Below are positions 36,266-50,149 of a stretch of 64,000 nucleotides of DNA, piece after piece. Each line of letters opens with the position of its first letter. Within the stretch, counting starts at the first letter, position 1. The position numbers and the translations under genes are program-made. The notes under the pieces were generated by a model. It made no database searches, was not told where the DNA came from, and saw only the letters and a list, made by a program, of their open reading frames with translations. The stretch comes from Lingula anatina. Taxonomy: Eukaryota > Brachiopoda > Lingulata > Lingulida > Lingulidae. Where the stretch lies: positions 306,472-370,471 of the forward strand of contig NW_019776080.1 in the NCBI RefSeq assembly GCF_001039355.2, read 5' to 3'.

Positions 36266-37617
36266 GGCCAGGGGGTTGTGATGGAATTAATGAAAATGAG
36301 AGTTTAAACAAAAAGAAGTGCCCTGTGATCAGGTTACGGCTCCATCGTAATACTATCAGTAATTCACGAGTCTTTTGCTCTCTTGTTACCAATATATCGG
36401 TTGAGATAGATTTGTCGTTTGTTTGAACAGGAGGTTGTAATAACATCTTGTCCCAGAAGTCGATACAACACCGAGACATATTAAATTTCATCGGATAAAG
36501 GCAACTTCGATCATGTTGTTCGATTTATCATTCAGTAGCTCATGCCTTGTCAAGGACTGCTTACAACGACGTTTTATTAGGTGATATGTCTTTTGCATCA
36601 TCTAAGCAAGCCTTAAGTGGGTGTTCATTTGAATAGGTCACCAAGGGAAGGGCTTAGTACCCTAATACTTTTATGGGCCAATTTATATGTCGGTATTGTT
36701 AGTTTGACAGTTTGATTCCTTATAATTCAAGACACGTCCTCCCCGTATAATAATCGCCCATCGCAGCGCGGGTTTAATTTTTCAAGTTTGCCTTTGGACC
36801 CGCGAGAGAGCTCTTGCCAGAATTAAATTCCCGAAAACTAATTCAGCGGTTCTCTAGAGGACTCGCTGACCCAAATGCACCAAATGTTGAGCAGTACAGC
36901 AGGAGCAAAAGAACCGACGAGAAAATTGAAATAACGTATGGGGTAATACTACAATATGGCGTCTGACTTGTCATAAAAGAAGTAACACGGGGTTGAATGC
37001 CGAGCTCGAGTGAATGGAGGGCCATAACGGTTTACTGAGTACCATCTACAAAAAGTTATGGACCGCACCGAGTCTAAACACAGTTAATTCTTCCCTCCCT
37101 TATCGAGCATCGAAAAGATTCGGGTAAGTGAATTTATAAATACACAAAAGCCAACCAACAAAGCTAACTAATGTGAAACGGCATGTTTTCATTAACGATC
37201 CCATCATTATGGAGAGGGGAGCGTGTAAATAGCAAACAATGCATTGTTGCCCGTATTTTACGCGATTGTGTACACAAACATGGTTCATGTAGAAATATTG
37301 ACAGCAGGGACCCCGAGCCTTTTAGTAGGAGTGCGATCAATATAACTTGTGGAGTTGTATATTAGGATAGGAAGTGTCTTGTTGAACGTTGTTAAGGACA
37401 TACAAGGAGATAGCTGTCACTGCGGGCTTCACAGTGAGGACTTGAACGCGGATTAAGTTACAACTCATCGCGTAGACTTTTAAGTTCAGACCTTAAGCAA
37501 CGCAGCTTGGGAGATTAACCGGTATCGGCAGCGAAATTAAATATTAATCGTTCCAACTGACGCATGGTGACCGTGGTCGGTGACGATTGTCGTGACACTC
37601 GTTCTCCGCCGTGACCA
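36266..37617. other. Upstream flank of the 787-residue gene; no gene seen
   Basis: Mixed-composition DNA without recognisable exons. An in-frame TGA lies two codons before the ATG at 37618. The promoter is presumably within this stretch, but I see no clear core element. Confidence 0.4.
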
Positions 37618-40600
37618 ATGACCCCTAGTGTCAAAATGACCACAGCGTATCGATATTCTGGCTACCAAACCCGCACACGGCACGAGGGGGAAATGGCGAT
37701 AGACTTGGACGAGCTTGTCCTCAATAGTAACGAGTGGTTGGAGACGCACCAACAAAATTTACAGGCGATGTCGTCTCAGTTTCTTCATGATAAAAACAAA
37801 CGCTTGTCAGAACGCAGAAAATGCCAAAACGCAGGACGGTTTGAATATCAAAATAATCCACTTTTAACTCTTTATCGCATGTCCAAAAATTACAGGGTGC
37901 AAGATGTCGGGGAGTTACTGCGAGGGAAGAGACGCGGCAGTTTACAACTCGGGAATGAAGCAGACGACATTGCTAGCCAGCACTACCCCCTCCAGCAAGA
38001 CGGGCTGGACCCCAGCCCAGACCTGAACGAAGACCAGTGTCAGAGGTCGAAGAGATACAAAGTGAAGTTTGCTCTTGGTGACGACGAGGAGGACGAGGAC
38101 AAAGTGCCTGTTCCAGTGAATAAGTTGGAGTTAGGTGAGTGCTGCAGTTCCTACACCCTTATAACGAGGGATGTTATCGTAATTCAGGTACTATTGTGAA
38201 TTTTGTGTAATTTCTGGTCACATGCACAGGTCACATACAAGGATAAATGCACGTGCGAGCAAAGATGCACGTGTTAAGTTTTCTTCGCCTGTCACTTCTT
38301 CTCATTACCTTTGGCAAAGCAGAGACCAATGCTTATAATAATAATAATAATAATGATAATAATAATAATAATGATAATAATAAATACTTGTAGAATAATT
38401 TAAAGAAAGATAAAAATAAAATGTCATCTCAGAATGATGAAAAATAACATCAACTAAACCCTCCTTTTTAATGTCCTTATTATTTTATTCCTCCACTGTG
38501 ATAAAATCATTCCATGCTAATAACGCTGTGTCTGTCAAAACGATCTTTGTGTCAGCTGATAGCAGTGTCTATAGATATTGTACAGAGTCTATATGAAGAC
38601 CCCTCGTGTCTGTTGATTTTGCTCCAACATTAAATTAGTCTACCTCTTCAGGTTTAGATATCTGAGATACGCCGTAACGACAGCACTTAAAGCGTTGCAG
38701 TCTTCTTCCGGAGTGTTATTTGCTGATGTACATGAATAGAACTCACAGTTTAAGAAACAGGTGTGAAACAAAGTTTAATAACACTACTTATGATGGTCCT
38801 TATTTCCCAAATGTAGATTGAAACTGAATATTGTTACCATGTTTAAAGATACTAAGACGGTTCTAAAATTGAAAAAAAAAGGATAAAAGGATAACTTGAA
38901 GGGGGATAAGCATTTAAACACCTTTTATGAAACCTGGAACCTGCACCTCTGTTCAATAAGCATATATGTCTTTCAGCCTGCCATCGACCAACTAAAATAG
39001 TTTTCTCCTCACAAATTGGATCCAATCTTTCAGTAGTTCACAGCTTATCATAAATTAAATCAATCTGACAGCATACCATACCCATCAAAGTAGGGTATAG
39101 GTTTTTCACCCAGAATTTTACAAAAAGACACTGGGAACTCGCCTCCGCCTGTCAACATTGTTCTGGAAATGGCAGAGAAATTCCTATGCAATGAAGTAGA
39201 GATTTGTCCTTTCCACCGTCCTCTGAAATTTAGGGTGGGGATTTGAGACACGGTCACAATTTTTCAACATATAGCTTAGTCTGCATCCTTAAGCATGTAG
39301 CACATTGGTGTCAAAATCGATTCTATGTATGTTAGTACGTATTTAAACAATATCATTTAATTAGAATAAGACCCTTTAGGTTGGTCATCGAACTTTTATT
39401 TAGTGAATTATTGACTAATGCGCTATATTTGCACAACACAACAAAACTATTTGTAAAAGCCAAACTTAATATTTCCATTGTCTTGCGTAAAGACATCACT
39501 TGTACGCAGAAATAACAATTCTTTTTTTTCTTTGTTTTCAGATCCAGCAAACTTAAAACTGACTCAGGTGAGTCTGAACACGTAGACAATACCGATATGA
39601 CAGGAATGGTAGTCCGCTTGGAACCGTAGGTCCGTTCCTCATTACTTTGTGCATGTGACATGCGTCCCATAACATAACACCAATAGTACGACTAATTCTA
39701 ACCTGAACTTATCATATCAGATATGGGACCCCGGACTTCCATTCCTAAGAGTACGATTCCTGTCTCATCGGTATACAAAAGTGTGAGTGTCCACGATATT
39801 GGGGTAAATTCAGAGCTAGCGATCTCTGCAGTTCCTGAATGGTTATAACAGGATAGCCGCTAAAATTGATCCGAAAAAAGTCTAGCCTTGTATATATTTT
39901 TTACAATTTCTCGAATTCTTCGGATTGGATTGATACTGTAAATTGTAACGAACAATTTGTTTTTCTGCTCGTCGGTGTTCTAATATCTTTTGTGTTTCTT
40001 GCACTATTTTTACCCGTTGTTTTGTAGATATTGATCTTAATCTTCTTATGCTTCCTTTTTTTGCCTTTTTGTCTTCCATGCTTCTTCCTTTTTCGCTTCA
40101 CGTATTTCTCTTCAGAGGCTTAGATACAAAACGGGATACAAAATTCGATCGTAAAAAGGACCGGAATACTTGCCCAGCATCGATTTGGGATTACAAGACA
40201 AAAATATTACGACTAATGCCCGTGCAGTCTAAACCAAGCTCAAAACCGATTATTTCACCCAGGAGAGTTGACGTACTTTGCAATCATTATTGGAGCTCGT
40301 TTTCTGTGGCGTTGTTCTCTGTCTGTTGATTTGAATGTAATATACTGAGACGTCGTGTCCACATGCTTGTTTTTCTATCAAAATTGTCAAGAGTATTGCA
40401 TTCGTACTCGAAAGGCATGGATGTACACAATATGTAGTACCACTACGGGAATTCTTTACGTTATCAGTTACTGTGAATCAAACAGATCATTGAACGGTAC
40501 AATCCTCGTACAAATAATACTCTTTCTATGAAAATTACCGGGCAGTCAGAGTGGACTTTGGCAACATTTACATTGGGAACGCTGCACTTAGATTTGTGTA

Positions 40601-43600
40601 ACATTTAGCTTGGTTTCCACTCGTAGGAAACACCAAGATTGGTAAGTAGGCAGGATATTCATCAGCTGACAGACGGAAAATATGAAATGATGACTTTGAT
40701 TTAGCTTTTTCCGCTGCTTTTCACTCGACTTCAGAAATGTAATATGATGTCGATTGATCAGGCTGCCTTTGAAAGCCAGATTTTTAATTGAATGCAGCCG
40801 GGATGGCTTTGTGTTGCGAGAGTAATGGATCCCACGGGGTTTGACGTCTTTGTTGAGACAAAGCAAAAAATGATGGCGTGTTTTAGGTAGAAATAAAAGA
40901 AGAGCCTAAATCATAGTTCTTTATATCCGGTAGTGGAGGCAGGACTTAAAGAGCGTGCCGTCTTCTTGCCTTTTTTAAGCAAAACGGATTATTTGCACGT
41001 ACCTTTTGGGCTATAGGTTGGGAATTCAGTTGATGCTATGGTACGAATCTCGGTGTGTAACTTGTGTCAAAGATACAAGACAGACAGTGAATTATCTACG
41101 TAAGCTGCTATAGACACTAGTATATATGTTACTGCAACTAAAAAAATAGTGTCAGGAATACAACCAAATATGATATCTAACAAGGCGCTTATTATTTTAA
41201 TAATATATTAGCCAAGGCAGCATATGCGTGGTAGTATTGTAAGATATGTATTTTTTCTTTCTCCACAGTCAGAGTACCGGAGACTATCGGAACAAGTTGG
41301 AGGCAGCAACGGCGCTGAAGACAAATTCAGAGGAGTCGGATTTAAGGTAAGCTTTTTGATTGCAATGAAATTATTTGCGTTGGTTCGAAAATTTTATTAT
41401 TATAAGTCGGAAAAGAGTAATGGCGTGATAGGCAACTAGCTTACAAGTAATTTTCTGGGCCAGTATCAGGAAACTGAGGTTCCATGTAACAGAGTGTACT
41501 ATTGGATTCATACAGGTTAGAATTAGCGTGACGTACATGTAAATACGTGATGGTCAAGATCCAGAACTGGACCGGAACTGGAAAACATGACCGTTTTCGC
41601 AACCATACGAATATTAGGTCTATAACTCAACGAACTTTCAGCGGATATTAGTGATTTTGTTTTTAAACAATGTGTCAATAAACTAGAAAGTCCACGTGCT
41701 GTGTGACTCCATACATGTAGAGAATTACTTCAGTATTGAGATAAACAGACCATGACAGATTGCAGGTTCATGAGTTCGATTATGAGACCAGTACATACGT
41801 CCCCTTTTTGGATAGGTATTTTTTTCTAGAAAATATTACACAACTGCTACAGTAAAACTGTTGAATTATTAAGCTTACTCCAGACGTCTCCACGCATTCA
41901 CAGTGCCTAATGCCTTGTTGGCAATTGGTACCCTTTGTTCTCAATTGCTATCCTATTGTTAATGATATCGTAAATAGGTAATAGATCTAAGCTTGGACCT
42001 ATTCTACATGTATGACGGGTGCAAAGATCTTAGCATTTTAATAATCACCACTTCAACCGTGCTGGTTCGAGGAACGACGTGCGGTTTTGTCATAAAACGG
42101 GCTTGGATGTCCCCCTGTTGCTTTTTGTGTCGTGATTTATTCCTCCTTTATGCTCAATTCAAATATGCCATTTTTAAAGAATACTGTTTTAAAGGCATTA
42201 AAAACGTATCCACACTTTGTTGTTAAGAGCCAAATTTCACGAGCTGGGAGACGCTGGCATAGGCGGGCACTACCCCTTGTTGTATGCGGTTACTATGTAA
42301 TTCTGTTATCGATCCCCAATAAAACAGCGAGTTTACCGTGTGTTGTGTGATATATTGCCCGGCCAAAATCCATGTGCAAACGTGCTTAATAATATAACAT
42401 ATAGAATCCATAAGCCATTGGGTAAATTAAAGACTCCATTAATCTTTGAAGGAGCATGTTTCGTTGAATTTGCACAGGAGACTGACGTGTTCGATGCTTG
42501 GCTTTCATCAAAGCGAAATAGGGTTAGCCGCCAAGGAAATTAAAAAGCACTAAAATGTGAAGGCTTTAACCTCTTTCTTTTATTAAGACAATTATCAAAA
42601 CTGTGCCCCGAATCATGAATAAGAGACTTGTATTATTTTCGCCTGAACTTGCGGCTTTAGAGTGTTTAGAGCGATTAAACGAAGCGTTGGAGACATCGGC
42701 CAATAATGTCCCCATGGTGTATAAACGTTTCAAATGTGTTGGTTTTGCAATTGTTCGAAGCGAAACATGTGAAAGCGCCTATTTGCTGCCCGAGAGGGAT
42801 ATTGTTGTGGTAGCGGTGAAAAATTGTTTAGATTACTGAACAAACATAATATGTACACAGGCTCGACCCACTGAAGGAATTGTGGGTAAAAATAAATAGC
42901 GATGTATTCTTTTGGGGGAAGGAGTAGGGGGAATTCAACTTACATTTCTTGTTCTAAAACATTAATTTCTTTCAAATCAGTTACCAGTCTTGAGTACTTC
43001 TAATTGCTCATAATGTCAATAGAAATGACAAAACTCTTTGTTATAGTAATGCTGAATTTTAAATTAATATGTTCTTCTCCGTTTCCCCCAAAATAAAATT
43101 GTCGCCAAGAACATCATGGCTACTTGGCAATGGGAGACAAGCTGGCAGGTAAGCTCCGATTAAAACTAAAATTTTCTCAAAAATCCGGATATTTTAAGAA
43201 ATCGACTGAATCAGATATATCGACCTCGAGTCACTAGCTGCCAATATGCAGGTAAATCTTAAAATCGTGTTGAATGGCAGTTGTAACTAAAGGGGTTCAT
43301 CTAATCATTTTTACGTTAACCCAGTTCCGTTTTAATACACTTGATTTAATGTGCCGACACTGGTCCAATTCAAAGCACATAAGCAACTTAAAAAGTAAGG
43401 CGATGGGTAATGTTATATATGAGTTTAAACACAGAGGACCAATCCGTGTCTGGGTGCTTTTTGGGAAATGACCTCATACGTTTTTCTTGAGTCCTACTAC
43501 ATTGTCTGCGTTGTAGGCCCACCGTCTGCTGTATGTAGTATAGTATTGGTGAGGATGATATCACGGTCTTTTGCACACAGCTTTCCAGTGCACAACTTGT

Positions 43601-44584
43601 TTGGTCAATGTTGGTTTTGTAGGCCTGTCGTAGTTGTTTTCGTAGAGCTATTATTGGTATTGATTCGGAGGAGAGGAGCATTAAACCGAGTCACGGACAC
43701 CAATTAGTATATTACCTGTGCATTCACGTGCATTGTCGTACAAAGGTGACCAACAGCGCAGAAACTTTCTACCAGAAAATACCTGACATGGTACAAATCG
43801 CTTATCTCACTTGTCTGAAACTGTAGTACACATTACTTAAGCCCTGGACTATCCACTTCTGGTCACAAAAGACACGAAATCAGTGTAAAGGATTGAGAAG
43901 AGCAAATGTAATTTTTAAGATATCTGAATACTCGTTAGGCCTATACTTCTGACATTTGTAGTAAGGATTTTTGAGATATTTGTATACTCGTTATACTTCT
44001 GAAATTTGACTCCATGTCTCTGACTCCTCTGAATTAAAGCAGCAGCCACGCTAGCACCCTGAGTGTCAGCGGTCACTGGGAACTCGCCCCTCTATAAACA
44101 GCACGACTCTCGTTTCCAGTGATCTCAAAAACCCAGGGTGCTCTAGCATGGTAGCTTAAACCTCTTCCTCTTATCTCCCCCTCACAGACTTTTTACATCT
44201 CCAAGTAATTCTCAGTTGGTTTAGATGGAGATCCCTCGTCATTAACCGTTCTTAATATTAATTATAAACCAATCACCAGTGGACCGTGGTTAAAACGAAA
44301 CACAAAAGGTACTTGGAGATATTTCGAAACACAAAAGGTACTTGGAGATATTTCAACGTCCCTCAGGGAAAACTATTGATCTTTTCAAGACATAATATAG
44401 AGACGTATGCAAGCAAGACCTATCGATCCCACGGTGTAGCTCATCATCTTAGATCTTATTACGACTTTGCCCTGTGCAGTGTGACTTCAAAGTACAGAAC
44501 TGTATCACTTACCGGGTGATAGACGCCATACTGTGACAAGTGCTTTTAGGGATAATGAGTGTGTGTTTTACCCAGTGTATTTGA

Positions 44585-44615
<31 letters not shown>

Positions 44616-47600
44616 GGAGGACTCAGCCAAGGCGACTACATGCAGCTTAAGTAGAAAAGGTAAGATCAAGCAAATTGCACCGTTTTTCACACTGGCAGCT
44701 TGCAGGTGACTTAACCTAGGTGTAGGCGTATTGTAACCCCAATTGTTCAAAGAGGTATTCACGATATTCTTTTCTCGGTTTCAGCGTTTTTACTGCAATT
44801 CCTACGGTGAAAATGTGCCGCTTGTCTACCGTAGCCAGCTAGCTGCCAGCCTCAAAGCATTTAAGAACAAGAAGTGGGTGCCGTACCAGCGCGAGGACCC
44901 TCGAGACGCCCCGTACTTGCGATGTCGCCCAGTTAGTTATGTCGTGGAGACGGCAGTGGAGGCTGACGGTGTGGTAGACTGCCATAAGTAAGTATACGGA
45001 ACGTTTGTTTTATTATTGTATGTATACAGTAGAAATGTTATGCAATTGGATTGTTTTTATTTTCTTTTGAGCATTACACATGCACATCAGCGAGCCTGAC
45101 CAACACAAGTGGACTTAATAGGATGTTTTTAGTAAAATTTTCGGTGGTGATATTTATTTGAGAAGTTTGTAAGAGTTTACTGGAATGGCGTAGCCTACAC
45201 AATGTGCTTTTATTGTGCACTATTTGTTATAACAAACCGTATCAAGAATACTAACACAGTTGTTTAAAGTGCCATATTTGCATTAAAAAGTGATGCCCAA
45301 TTTATTTTCATGTAAGAAAATAAGGAATTTGCTTGAATAATTATTTATTGGATGCATTGAAAGTGGAACACATTGTCAGACACTGGCAGGGATTTGAATG
45401 GCACGTGCACAACTAAAAGTTTTCACGATTGCGTTTCTTTGAATTTCACCTCACTTTTCAGACAGCCACCGAAAGGTTGCTCACGTGTTCCTTCTCCCGT
45501 GAAAAGGCGGTCATTCCGCGAAGCACAACTTTTGTTTGATAATCTGCCGATCACAAAGTCTCTTCACGCCGATAGACAGGATGACGCCATGGAAACTGAT
45601 CACATGACACTAAATGCTGTGTATGATTGGCTTATTTATATCTCTCGTGTTCACCTTTGCTGTGTACCTTTTGTTTGCAGGATGCAGAGTGCTTTAATCC
45701 GGTGCTTTATATTGTGGTTTTGATTGAATATTGCTTGGGGACAATAATAATTTCTTTTTCAGGATTCTGAATAATTTTGATTCCTTTCTAATATTATTTC
45801 AAACAATCAGATTTATTCTGTTGACGTGATTTACATTTCTTTGCTTTCATTCTTTTCAAATCAATGCATGTTTTTTATATTATTTTGATGAAGTAGGCCT
45901 AGTCGGGTTTGTCATTCAGATGGGGTTCTTCTTGTTTTCTTTTTTAGACTCACTAATTTGTCATAGTTGTATGTATTGCACACCTATAAAAGCTTCTGTA
46001 TTAAAATATTGCACACTCAGCCGCATGCTTTTTACGGTAGGATTATAACATTCCCAAACACCTCCTATAAATGAAGAGATGAAGAAAATGACCTTATTGC
46101 ACAACACTGCTTCTTCCCTGTTATTAAAAAATTCCACACAATAGTAACAGTCTTTCACTCAGTAAAATGTAATGATTTTTGTTGGGAAAGGAAGTTGATA
46201 AGTTTTTCATGTCATTAAGTTATGATCAGTCTGCCGTATATACACATTATTGAATAAGCAAACTTTCTTTTTCAGACGACCAGCGTCTCGTTTCCAAAAA
46301 ACTCAGGGACTCAGGGCGAGAAGACGCGCTCAGTCAGCGCCACTTACGATCTCACAGTCAGTTCAGCACATGGGGGAAACCTCCACCAACGCTTACGATA
46401 GACTTACTCCGAATGTTATGTACGAACTAGGAAACGAAACTGCCAAAAGATCTCCTCCATTTTATGGAGAAAAATCATTCCAAGTTTTAGGCGTTGGCGG
46501 GTCAAAGATTAAAGATATGAAAGACCCGGATGATACTAGCGGCATTGACACCAGTGGACGCGACAGCGACATCTCGGACGACGAACGGATAAAAGAACCG
46601 GACGTCGATAAAAGCCGAAAAGCACCGACCATGAATCTTCGGCCCGAACATTTAGACTCTGTTTACGAACCCGACGGAAGGCGAGATATTAGTAAATTTG
46701 ATTTTGACGCTGACAACGTGGATATTCCTGTTTACGACTTCAAGTACCCGCTTACTGGTGGGTTTGAGAAAATGGATTGGAGGGATCTGGTAGAGACAAT
46801 GATATTTCGGGAAGAAGGTTCGGATGACAAGCTCGACTGGAGGGACATGACGAAAAAACGACCGACTCATAAATACGAAGAAAATATGGTAGACCGTCTC
46901 ATTGAAATGGAACGCCATCAAATCGACACGGAGGACTGGGAGGAAGAGAAAAGGGAGAGAAATCAAAGGAACGCGTCCCAGCTCACCAGACAGAGGAATA
47001 GCGTTACGAACCTTACACGAGGGATGTCGTCCGTACAACGCGTACAATCTGCGAAGGCGCGAGATCGACGCTGTGTTATGGACTGTGTGCAGCCGGCATG
47101 TGTCGGAGATTGCTTGACAAAGCGCAACGCCATGGATGTGTGCATTAGTTGCCGGCAGAAGGACTGTGACGGGCAGTGTGCTAACAGTCTGTACGAGTCG
47201 CACAGCCGGTCGAGCGGCCAATTGGGCAACGGAGAGAAACCGTCTCTTTCTCAACGACCGAAATCTTGCAACCCGTGCAGCAGGCCAAACACGGCAAAAT
47301 ACATCAACGCAAACAACGTCGTCCTTGGTCGACCGAAGTCTGGCAACGCCACCTATAGTCGGGGGCAGGCGTCTCTTCGACCAAAGGATTTAAGACCGCA
47401 GACGCCCATTAGCGCCTCGTTAGTTGGGGAATTTAACAAACTCGGTATCGACCCCAATTTACCCCCTCCACGACCAAGCACGGGAAAGAGAAGACCACGA
47501 GGCAGAAACGCTATTATCCCAGGGAAGACTTATTTCTCACAGAGGAGAGATTCATTAACGGAAAACGGTCCATCTGGGAGGGTTAGGTCGGCTGGGCAAC

Positions 47601-47656
47601 GCAGGACTGTGATCAAACTTAAACCCACCAGAATAAGACCTAAAACGGCTGTTTAG
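37618..47656 (+). CDS. Unrecognised 787-residue protein, six exons, Cys-rich C-terminal cluster
   Basis: Exons 37618–38134, 39542–39567 (26-nt microexon), 41269–41346, 44785–44987, 45462–45620 and 46276–47656 have GT–AG borders and matching phases (1, 0, 0, 2, 2). They sum to 2364 nt, exactly 788 codons with the TAG. An in-frame TGA lies just before the start. The protein is mostly polar and probably disordered: an acidic patch (GDDEEDEDK), many Asp- and Arg-rich segments, and repeats of RPKS/RPQT near the end. The feature most likely to fold is eight Cys at about residues 594–629 with spacing C-x3-C-x4-C-x3-C-x9-C-x2-C-x4-C-x3-C, a possible zinc site. The tail is strongly basic. No signal peptide or membrane segment is seen. 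I do not recognise the family and assign no function. Confidence 0.8.
38334..38384. repeat. (AAT)n microsatellite
   Basis: Imperfect ATA/AAT repeat with two GAT interruptions in intron 1 of the 787-residue gene. Confidence 0.9.
44296..44354. repeat. 29-bp unit tandemly duplicated
   Basis: Two perfect copies of a 29-bp unit beginning CGAAACACAAAAGGTACTTG, inside an intron. Confidence 0.9.
44583..44616. repeat. (GA)n microsatellite
   Basis: About 16 GA units with one GACA interruption, about 170 bp before an exon of the 787-residue gene. Confidence 0.9.
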
Positions 47657-47980
47657 GAGACATTTAACATAACAGTAGACATGTAGTGAAATCATTGAGT
47701 TTTTAAAGCTGTTTCTGTCCACGTAGAGTGCATGTCAACAAAAGAAACAATTTTGCTTGAGAAAATGATTACATGTATTCATATTTAAATGTTTTAATTG
47801 TTTACTTAAAACAACAACAAAACAACAAGTTTATGCTAAAAGCGCTAGAGTGATAACAAGTAAATATTAGAGAGCGAAGTCCCACCACGTAAATTCACTT
47901 GTTTTTTAATGTTTTTGATACATGGCCGACGCTTTCCCACCCAATCACTTCTTTGTAGTGCCAGCTCCTGTGCATCACTG

Positions 47981-48057
47981 TGACGTCACTGAGGATGAAG
48001 TGACGTCACCACGACTGTACTATACTGCAACACGAATCAACCCACCGTGTGACGTTA
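47981..48057. promoter_or_regulatory. Cluster of CRE-like TGACGTCA sites
   Basis: Perfect palindromes TGACGTCA at 47981–47988 and 48001–48008 (20 bp apart) and TGACGTTA at 48050–48057. This is the binding sequence of CREB/ATF factors. It lies inside a 61-codon ORF (47922–48107), so the repetition could instead reflect a repeated CDVT peptide. No function is shown. Confidence 0.3.
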
Positions 48058-48311
48058 CAAAAGATGCTCCGTCATCTATGACTGAATTCGAAGCATTGGA
48101 TTTTTGAGTGAACTCATAATGTTTCTGTTCTGATGTTGCCAAATGTCAATTGTTTCTCATTTTCTATATTTGTGATCTACGCACATGCCATTTATAGCAA
48201 CATATGCCGAATGGCTGATACCACAGCCAGAGTCAATAAAAGAACAAACCTTTGTACTGAGTATGATTTGTTTCTCTTTATTAATGTGTGTAACAACTCG
48301 AGACCGCATAA

Positions 48312-48312
<1 letters not shown>

Positions 48313-48345
<33 letters not shown>
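48313..48345. repeat. (CT)n microsatellite
   Basis: About 16 CT units. Confidence 0.95.
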
Positions 48346-48350
<5 letters not shown>

Positions 48351-49073
48351 TGCCGTGCGAGCTCATTCACACAAGGATTCTCCATTCCGTGTTTTAAAAG
48401 CATGGCTAGCGATTTATAGGTGCGAAATGCTCCATAAAACAGATTTTAATTGCCCCTTTCTTGTTTATGCACAACGTTAATATAATTTCACTTCACTCCT
48501 TTATTTGAAACGGTACCCAAACCTTCTTTTCCTAGATTACTAGGTTCCCGTTTAAGTTCCCCTTCCCGTATTAACTGGTTTTCTCATCTTGAGCCTCCAT
48601 GCATAATTTCCCATGTGTTATTCGACAAAATAAAGTCTTATTGTTTTCAATGATATATTAAAGTCACATAACGATTCTCGATCGCAAAATTTTGTGGCAA
48701 AATATTTGCCATATACCATTTCGATTGACACAAACTCCCTTTATTTTGAAAAAGAAAAAAAAAAAAAAAAAAAAGAAACCGCCCACTACATCTCATAGAT
48801 GCACTCGATGTACGCAGCGTCAGTAGGCCTACAACTAAGCAAACAATGACAGCGTCACCTGAACTAAAAATAGACGCAGAAAATTTCCAGTTAAAAAAGC
48901 ACACCTGCGCGCATAAGATTGGACCGGTACCGCAAAGGTCAATGCATTTTATTCGACTGAGGTGCACAGTCCTGATATAGACCGTCCTCGCCTGTGAACA
49001 TCTGATAACCGCTATTATATGATCGGGCCAGCACGTTTTTAAAAGACAGGTGAGAGTACTTCGTTTAAATAGG

Positions 49074-49101
49074 TCATACATACATACATACATACATACA
49101 T
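49074..49101. repeat. (CATA)n microsatellite
   Basis: About six to seven CATA units. Confidence 0.9.
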
Positions 49102-49504
49102 GCATGTCTACCAGACGGCAAGATATATTTATACAGTCTAAAACCGCTGTATGGTTATTGACTCGATCAATAGGGCCTATTCATTTTAATGTTTCATACG
49201 ACGGTGAAACTGCATGTGAGGAAAATTGCAATGTATTATTGGGGAAATATGTTTCAACTACTGGGAAAGAACATTGGACGACTGGTTTGGAGGGAAACGA
49301 TATATTTCGGCTCTCTTAGTTTAGCGGGCTTATCTAAAGCCTAACCTATAATACTCTAAAATCGTGTGAAGTACTCAGCCTGTTGATGCAGACTTATGAA
49401 ATGAAGCGCGATCTCTTATCTTTATATACTTTTCCTCGCCTTATGTTATGTCTAGATTTAGTGTTTGAGTTTTTTTTTACACTGCGTTCTTTTTTATTTT
49501 TAAA

Positions 49505-49530
49505 ATGTAATGTAATGTAATGTAATGTAA
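49505..49530. repeat. (TGTAA)n microsatellite
   Basis: Five TGTAA units. Confidence 0.9.
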
Positions 49531-50149
49531 TTTAATTTTATTTTAGCATACTTAATTCACTCGTATATACATATAAAAATCTTTGAAGAGATAATATATC
49601 CGTCTGGATGTATCTGAAGCGATATGTTGATATACATGTGTAACCAAAAAAGGCACCACAGATGCAGCCCATTTTGATATCCCCACCCACGGGGAAAATT
49701 TAATCTCTCTTCCATAGTCACGGGCGTGTGATAAATCAGCTGATTAGATTAAATGGTTAATTCACATGATTTCTGAACCATGAAAGCTGTATGTTTTCCG
49801 TCACATGATTGTTTTTGTTATTATACACAAAGGTATGTAAATACTTCAAACAAAAGGCAACATGAAGTGCAAAATGTTTTCATCGGCAATATTCTCAATG
49901 AAAACGAAAGCTTATTAACATCAATGCATTTTTTGTGACAGTGTGTCATATAGTATAACAAAAGGCGCCCACGACAGTTTGGCACGTGGCTACTAAGCGA
50001 CTGTATTTCCTCAGTTTTCATTCTTTCCGAAACATGAATGACTCATGAATGAGTGACACTTGATAAAATTTACATAACCCCCACTCCACCTTTGACAGTT
50101 TATAAAATGTTAAGGTGGTAAAAAATTTCGAGTCAATAAGTCCGTGTAG

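Larger units (their letters stand above)
41347..44784. other. Large intron of the 787-residue gene
   Basis: Contains two short ORFs (42340–42543 and 42603–42839) without recognisable motifs, and the tandem repeat at 44296–44354 and GA tract at 44583–44616. Confidence 0.5.
47657..50144. other. 3' flank and intergenic DNA before the Toll-like receptor
   Basis: AATAAA signals near 48235 and 48630 could end the 787-residue gene. It also holds CT, CATA and TGTAA repeats, a long poly-A stretch near 48752–48775 and a cluster of TGACGTCA sites. No convincing gene. Confidence 0.45.

Noticed and set aside
40116-40273. Possible extra exon (GLDTKRDTKFDRKKDR) after a good acceptor in an intron of the 787-residue gene
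   Set aside because: Its open frame does not fit the phase of either preceding exon, and inclusion would introduce a stop.
42603-42839. 78-residue ORF in an intron
   Set aside because: It has no splice framing, homology or repeat signature that I can recognise; it may be chance.
46652-47254. 200-residue ORF on the minus strand
   Set aside because: It lies wholly opposite the last exon of the 787-residue gene, has no recognisable domain, and is explained by the GC-rich composition of that exon.
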